From Sclerodactyla briareus (Eukaryota; Echinodermata; Holothuroidea; Dendrochirotida; Sclerodactylidae), in contig JAODTK010005531.1 of the NCBI GenBank assembly GCA_026419785.1, positions 62,001 through 126,000 on the forward strand: a stretch of DNA of 64,000 nucleotides. The letters are read 5' to 3'. The notes under the pieces were generated by a model. That model was not told the DNA's origin, did not search any database, and worked only from the letters and a program-made list of their open reading frames with translations. Positions 59,262 through 64,000 of this stretch are shown here, in pieces. Positions within the stretch are counted from its first letter, which is position 1. Every line of letters begins with the position of its first letter. A program made the position numbers and the translations under genes.

Positions 59262-59963
59262 CCGCTCAGCCTTGACCAACGTTGTCTCCTGCACCATGTC
59301 TTCCTCAGACAGAGAGACCTGGTCTGTTGTGGGCGTGGCCATATCCTGCTCATCCCCCTCTATTCCCCCTCCCGGCTGCTGGTCAACAGGGCCAATCACG
59401 GGCTTTCCCATTTCGGGGGGGGGGCGGGGGGGGGAATGACTGAGACGGGATAGGCTTCACTGTGGCTGGGTCTGCCTCCACCTTCAAGACGGGTGGCGCC
59501 TCGGACACAACTAAATTAGTCCTCCCTAGATTCCTCATCGTTCCGCCCTCTTGTCTTTAATGTTGCTGCGGTTGGTCTGGTCTGTGTTTTCACATTCTTT
59601 ATCTTGTCCTCTGCTGTCTGCTGCAACTTCTCCCCAATCTGCTTGGCCGTCTCATAGTCCAGGCTGGAGGATAGCCTCTACCATCACGTCCGTTGGCGGC
59701 TTTGAGCTGGTCGGGCGCGCAGGAAGGCGAGCATTGGTACCTCAGACGGCATGGCGAGGGAGGGCGCTGTCGTGACTCCTCCCCAAGGGTCTCTAAGGTG
59801 GCCACAATCGGTTGAGTGAACTCCTCGTATTCGTTGTCGAGGTCAGCTTCGTCCATTGGTGGCTCTGTCTGGTCTTTCGCTGGCCTTACTATCACTCGCA
59901 GTGTCCATATTTTCAGGATGGATCAATCCTCACAGAAATGGCCTTTGCACTTTCAGGACAAAC
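59262..59963 (-). CDS. Candidate large exon of minus-strand gene: acidic, disordered
   Basis: Acceptor cattcattcttcccatag and donor gcgg|gtaagc. Frames give ENMDTASDSKASERPD, then PPMDEADLDNEYEEFTQPIV, ATLETLGEES, TSSKPPTDVMVEAIL, then SLDYETAKQIGEKLQQTAED KIKNVKTQTRPTAATLKTRG, then LVVSEAPPVLKVEADPATVK and, after a C-run (59417-59436), PVIGPVDQQPGGGIEGDEQD followed by VSLSEEDMVQETTLVKAE. Four or five one-base errors, notably in the C-run, must be assumed. It is rich in Glu/Asp/Pro/Thr with one likely helix (SLDYETAKQIGEKLQQ). An ATG at 59912-59910 (MDTASDSK) could be an internal start, but upstream exons with good sites exist. Function unknown. Confidence 0.5.
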
Positions 59964-60162
59964 CTATGGGAAGAATGAATGAAAGCTGCCATCTTATGCA
60001 TCTTAAAATAGTTTGCTAGCTACTTATTGTTGAGTCAAATATGTGATTTGGTCAAGAAATTGAACCCACCAAAATGGATTGAGACATTGAATAGATGATG
60101 ATGAACTAGTAATGCACTCAACTCGAGCGCAGACTTTGCTGCATGGAGACCATTCAACTCAC

Positions 60163-60242
60163 CCCTCTTTGGCTTGCTTCACCAGTCGTGCACCTCTTTG
60201 GAGTCTGGGCCCTTTACATGTCCACTACAAGACACGATCACC
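60163..60242 (-). CDS. Candidate exon of large minus-strand gene
   Basis: An 80-bp exon, acceptor cttttgtctttccgtcag and donor aggg|gtgagt. It reads VIVSCSGHVKGPDSKEVHDW and, with one base restored, KQAKEG. The C-S-G-H and the next exon's alternative frame K-C-K-G-H-F-C hint at metal binding, but this is speculative. One error is needed to pass the stop after HDW. Confidence 0.42.
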
Positions 60243-60678
60243 CTGACGGAAAGACAAAAGAGTGGGTGAAGAGGTAGGAATTATGGGAACAAGCAGGAGT
60301 GCAACCGCACAGTAGCTCATGTATCAATTTGTTGCAGTCCAACGTGACAAGGTTTTAATTTGTTTCAATGATACATCCGACGCAATGTCTGACAGTCACA
60401 AATAATTTCAAAGTCTGCATGAGTTATGAGAATTGTAGCAATTAATTAGTTAAGTGATATGTTAAGGCATGACTACTCGCAAGTTGGAAGTGGTTCAGGC
60501 TTATCTCATCATTCTTTAAAACCCTTTCACTACTGTACAAAGGGGCCATGCCCACATACTGAGGCTATTAGGCTAACTACCTAATCGTGTAAGCTTGGCT
60601 AGGTTCAGCATAAAGCCTAGGCCTAACAAAGCTATTCAAGATTCTCTAGGCCCATATGGTATTAAATCAGTATCATAC

Positions 60679-60840
60679 TCATTATGCCTTTGATGCCTTG
60701 TCAAGATCATCTCTGAATTTGTACAATATAAATTGTTGACGTATTCCCCTTTCAAAGCTCTGAGAGCAGTTATGAATAGCAAGGTGATCGCTCCCGTATC
60801 TCGGCCTGGTAGCACGACCAGTGGTTTCGTCGCCAGTCAC
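60679..60840 (-). CDS. Candidate exon of large minus-strand gene (most upstream found)
   Basis: A 162-bp exon, acceptor attttgatgtgtttgccag, donor atga|gtatga. It reads VTGDETTGRATRPRYGSDHL, AIHNCSQSFERGIRQQFILY, KFRDDLDK and then a stop just before the donor, avoided by a one-base shift giving GIKGIM. The peptide is protein-like, with a probable folded segment. No further upstream exon was found in the repeat-rich DNA to the window end, so the 5' end of the gene probably lies outside. Confidence 0.42.
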
Positions 60841-61029
60841 CTGGCAAACACATCAAAATACATTCCATGTTTTGCTTTCAGATTTTGGTATTAGCATTTA
60901 AAGAAACCAAATTACTAATATCAGTGACCAATTTCAAAAATTATAAGTTACTGTTTGTTGGCTATTGTCTACCAAAGGGTGTTTTGTGGAAATGTGTCTT
61001 AAAAGGGGCTAATGGGCAAAAAATTCGAC

Positions 61030-61327
61030 ACAAAAAGTGACTCCAGGATCCATTTCTTGATTTTAATATCTCAGGCCGATTGGTTGGACAATTATTACAT
61101 TTTCATGAAATCCAACAAACTTAAAAATTTTACATAAATGAAGCAAATTACCTGTATGCACATTGAATAAGTCCCAGTGACTCGAAACAGTGTTGAAATT
61201 GGGGGGACTAGAGGTGGGACATAACATCAAGTTCACTGACAAGTGAAACAACACTCTGAAATTTGAATATAAATTAGGCAAATAAGACACACTGAATGAC
61301 TTGTGAACTAGAGAACCAATGGTGCTG
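61030..61327. repeat. 'gaaatccaacaaact' repeat family
   Basis: Words 'attttcatgaaatccaacaaacttaaaaattttacataaatg' and 'ctgacaagtgaaac' match the family at 42.1-42.8 and 62.27-62.56 kb. Confidence 0.4.
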
Positions 61328-62265
61328 TAGCTCAAACCGCACAAATTACCAAGAAGAATGTACAATTATGTGTTAAATGTTCACGATCACGGGGACAAGA
61401 AGAGCCTCTTTAAAGACCTTTGACCATGACCTTCACAGCGGGTCAAAGATATGCCAATGGTTAATGAACATTGAGTCCAAGGTTGGTCAGCATCCGTCAC
61501 AGAAGACTGTTTGGGGTCGGAAAAAAAAGGCAACTGTTTACACACAGGATAGATAGAGCAGATAGTCTGCAGGGCCCGAGTGGGACTTTGGGAATGGACC
61601 AAAAATTCCTGAGAACCCTGAAAGACATGGTATTAAAACCCTCATTATTACCAAACATCAGCACTGAACCTGTGCATCAAAATTCGTAAGAGTAGAAGCA
61701 TTTTGCATGATTTCACATTGTTGGGCCACCCAGGGCACACACTGGCCTTGGGCCCAAAATTCCGAACACCCCACAATGGCCCACTACCCAAGGAGCACTA
61801 CAACTTTAAAGGAAATCAATTGAAACTTGTGGGAGGAGATGCATCCCAAGTACCCTTGTGTGAGATTCTGAATTGGGCTCTCTGGCCCAAGCGGGACCTG
61901 GACCAAAATTCTTGATCACCCCGAAGGTAGGGCTGCTAGACCCAGCATTATGACCGGATGTCAGCACTGTGCACCAAAATTTATAAGAGAAGCAATCTGC
62001 ATAATTCCACATTATGGGCCCCAAGGCCCCACTGGACCTTGGAATCTGAATCCCTGGGTACGCTGAATGTATGGCCTATTAGGCCATCATCATGACTGAA
62101 CATCAGCATTGTGCAACCAAAATTGTAGGAGATACAAAATTTTGCGTTATTTCATATGTTGGGCCCTATGGCCCAGTTGTGGAGGAGATGCATTCCAAGC
62201 ACCATTGTGTGAAATTTCATAAAATAGGCACACAACAGGGCAAGGCCGGCAGCTGGTTTGGGCTA
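61328..62265. mobile_element. TAGCTCAAAC-family element, long copy
   Basis: Left end tagctcaaac at 61328-61337; right end gtttgggcta at 62256-62265, an inverted match with one change. The inside contains two or three repeats of 'gggcccaagtggg..cctt..accaaaattcctgaacaccccgaa..atggc', also seen at 23760-23990. At 938 bp it is three times the length of the copy at 26681-26985, apparently through internal duplication. No coding capacity seen. Confidence 0.5.
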
Positions 62266-62640
62266 AAAATGTTTGGGACTAAAGTTAGACCATACCCAAG
62301 TTTCATGAAAATCCAGCAAACTTTGAAATCATGCATAAATTAATGCAAATTAGAAGATAATCACGTTGAATGGCCTCTAGTGACCACGAATCCATGTTAA
62401 AAAAATTCGCAACTGAAGGTAAACCATACCCACCTAGTTCCATGAAACTCCAACCAACTATAAGATTCTGCATAAATTATGCAAATTAAACACATTGTCA
62501 CCTTCAGTGACCCCAAATCTCATTAACCAGAAAGCCAAAAGGCTTCTAGTGATTCCTAGACTCTTTCTGACAACTTAAGCTATACACAAGACACGAATGG
62601 AACATTGCACCAACTCATTATGTGCAACATAACAACTGAC
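62266..62640. repeat. 'gtttcatgaaaatccagcaaac' repeat family
   Basis: Follows the element end just as at 48968, suggesting the TAGCTCAAAC element and this periodic repeat form one larger dispersed unit. Confidence 0.4.
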
Positions 62641-63790
62641 AAATTTCCTGTTTATCCCAACCAACCAATAGGGTTCCTATACTCTTGATAAGAAAGCTAC
62701 ACACTGAATTTCAAGATTTCAGACTTTGACCTATGGCGACCTCAAATGACCTCTGACCTGACCTCAATAGGTTCATGTACTCATTCGTGGGGAACACACT
62801 ACCGAGAAATGAGTTTCATCCATCCAGGCAAGGTCGAGTTATCGTGTTTACAAGCCAAAATTAGCCAAAATATCAATTTTCACAATTTTCCTTTTTTAAT
62901 TATTTAATTAAGGACAACTGCATGATGATTGATAATTAATTATTAATAGTAATAAAAAATATTAAGGTTCCTGTACTCCCCATAAGGAAGCTACACACCA
63001 AATTTCAACCTGATGAGACCACCATTCTGGACTTATCGTGTTTACAAGGTTTCAGACTTTGACCTATGGCGACCTCAAATGACCTCTGACCTGACCCCAA
63101 AACAATAGGTCAATTGTCCTCATCATGAGGAAGACACACACCAAGTATGGCTTTCATCCATCCAGGTGGGGTCGAGTTATCGTGTTTACAAGCCAAAATT
63201 AGCCAAAATATCAACTTTTCACAAATTTTCTATTTTCTACCAAAATTCACCTGACCTATACCGAAAACAATAGGGTTCCTGTACTCCCTGTTAGAAAGGT
63301 GCACACCAAATTTCAACCTGATCAGACCAGCCATTCTGGACTTATCGTGTTTACAAGGTTTCAGACTTTGACCTCTGACCCCAAAACAATAGGGTCCTAT
63401 GTCCTCATCAGGAGGGAAGGGAGGGAAGAAGACAAAGGACACAACCAAATATGGTGGCTTCATCCAATCCAGGTTGGGGTGATGATAGGTGTTTACCGTG
63501 TTACAAGCCTACAATGGCCAAAAGATTGACTTGTCACAATATTCTATTTTATACAAAAATTCACCTGACCTATACCGAAAACAATAGGGTTCCTGTACTC
63601 CCTGTTAGAAAGGTGCACACCAAATTTCAACCTGATCAGACCAGCCATTCTGGACTTATCGTGTTTACAAGGTTTCAGACTTGACTCTGACCCCAAAACA
63701 ATAAGGTTCACATACTAAGGATATGGGGTACACACATACCAAATATGAGCTTCATCCATCCAGGTGGGGTCGAGTTATCGTGTTTACAAG
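62640..63790. repeat. Tandem array, about 305-bp unit, about four copies (array 2)
   Basis: Same unit as array 1. The marker 'tttcagactttgacc' lies at about 62717, 63050, 63358 and 63673. One unit has an AT-rich insertion (62896-62960, aattatttaattaagg..ataattaattatta). It ends in a short CA run (63803-63820). Confidence 0.75.
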
Positions 63791-64000
63791 CAGCCGTCAC
63801 ATACACACACACACACACACTGTCATGACTGCATAGATTCCTCTGAATTCGTCAAGGAATAAAAAAAGATGCCCTAATTGCACAAAAAGTATCATAAGAC
63901 TACAAATCGTTAGTTTCATTTGCCCACAATAGCTGGGCTCCACATTACCCTAGACTACTCTCCTTTGACCATGTCGTACCCTTGCAGATTAATACTTTGC
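63791..64000. other. Window end, nothing recognised
   Basis: After a (CA)8-like run the last 180 bases are unique-looking with no exon signal. Confidence 0.4.

Noticed and set aside
57616-59453. Very long open frames (533 and 565 codons) in the minisatellite
   Set aside because: They follow a 45/47-bp DNA repeat, exist in all three plus frames at once, and the peptide merely cycles with the repeat. No start context, splice sites or domain.
1-64000. CRISPR array, bacterial operon, rRNA genes or LTR retroelements
   Set aside because: No regularly spaced short palindromic repeats with unique spacers, no ribosome-binding-site operons, no rRNA-like sequence, and no LTR pair or recognisable gag/pol block was seen.

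Overview
The window looks like nuclear DNA of an animal, most likely a marine invertebrate. It has GT-AG type exon/intron signals, LINEs, tRNA-derived SINEs, a foldback-type transposon, many microsatellites and long minor-satellite arrays. There is no bacterial operon, no rRNA gene and no convincing intact tRNA gene. Foldback elements with long composite arms are classically known from sea urchins, so an echinoderm or related deuterostome is a reasonable but unproven guess. Base quality is uneven. Tandem arrays and several candidate exons carry scattered one-base insertions and deletions, as in uncorrected long-read sequence, so coding frames often break.

Region by region: 1-1.66 kb is the broken 3' part of an endonuclease-type (R4/Dong-like) LINE with an AAT tail. 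From 3.5 to 13.5 kb four phase-compatible plus-strand exons form the 3' part of an unrecognised gene; its introns hold a SINE, an AT microsatellite and a three-copy 415-bp repeat. From about 14.15 to 18.44 kb lies a foldback-like element with arms built from about 150-bp subrepeats. From 21.8 to 29.1 kb there are SINEs, a short element with TAGCTCAAAC ends, and a cleanly delimited L2/CR1-like LINE fragment between 29-bp direct repeats.

From 33.35 to 60.84 kb I find a chain of candidate minus-strand exons. They are best read as one large gene with an acidic disordered N-terminal part, a C2-like segment, a Cys/His-rich (probably zinc-binding) pair of exons, a helical segment and an acidic C-terminus. 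I could not assign it to a named family. Its introns contain two related repeat elements (39.6-43.0 and 51.1-52.7 kb) ending in GGC-rich DNA, tandem arrays of about 590 bp and 305 bp dense in TGACCT/AGGTCA half-sites, and a 3.8-kb minisatellite of 45- and 47-bp units (55.4-59.2 kb). A second 305-bp array is at 62.6-63.8 kb.

The two gene models are inferred from splice signals, reading-frame continuity and protein-like composition only. No homology search was possible, and the long 'ORFs' in the minisatellite are judged not to be genes.
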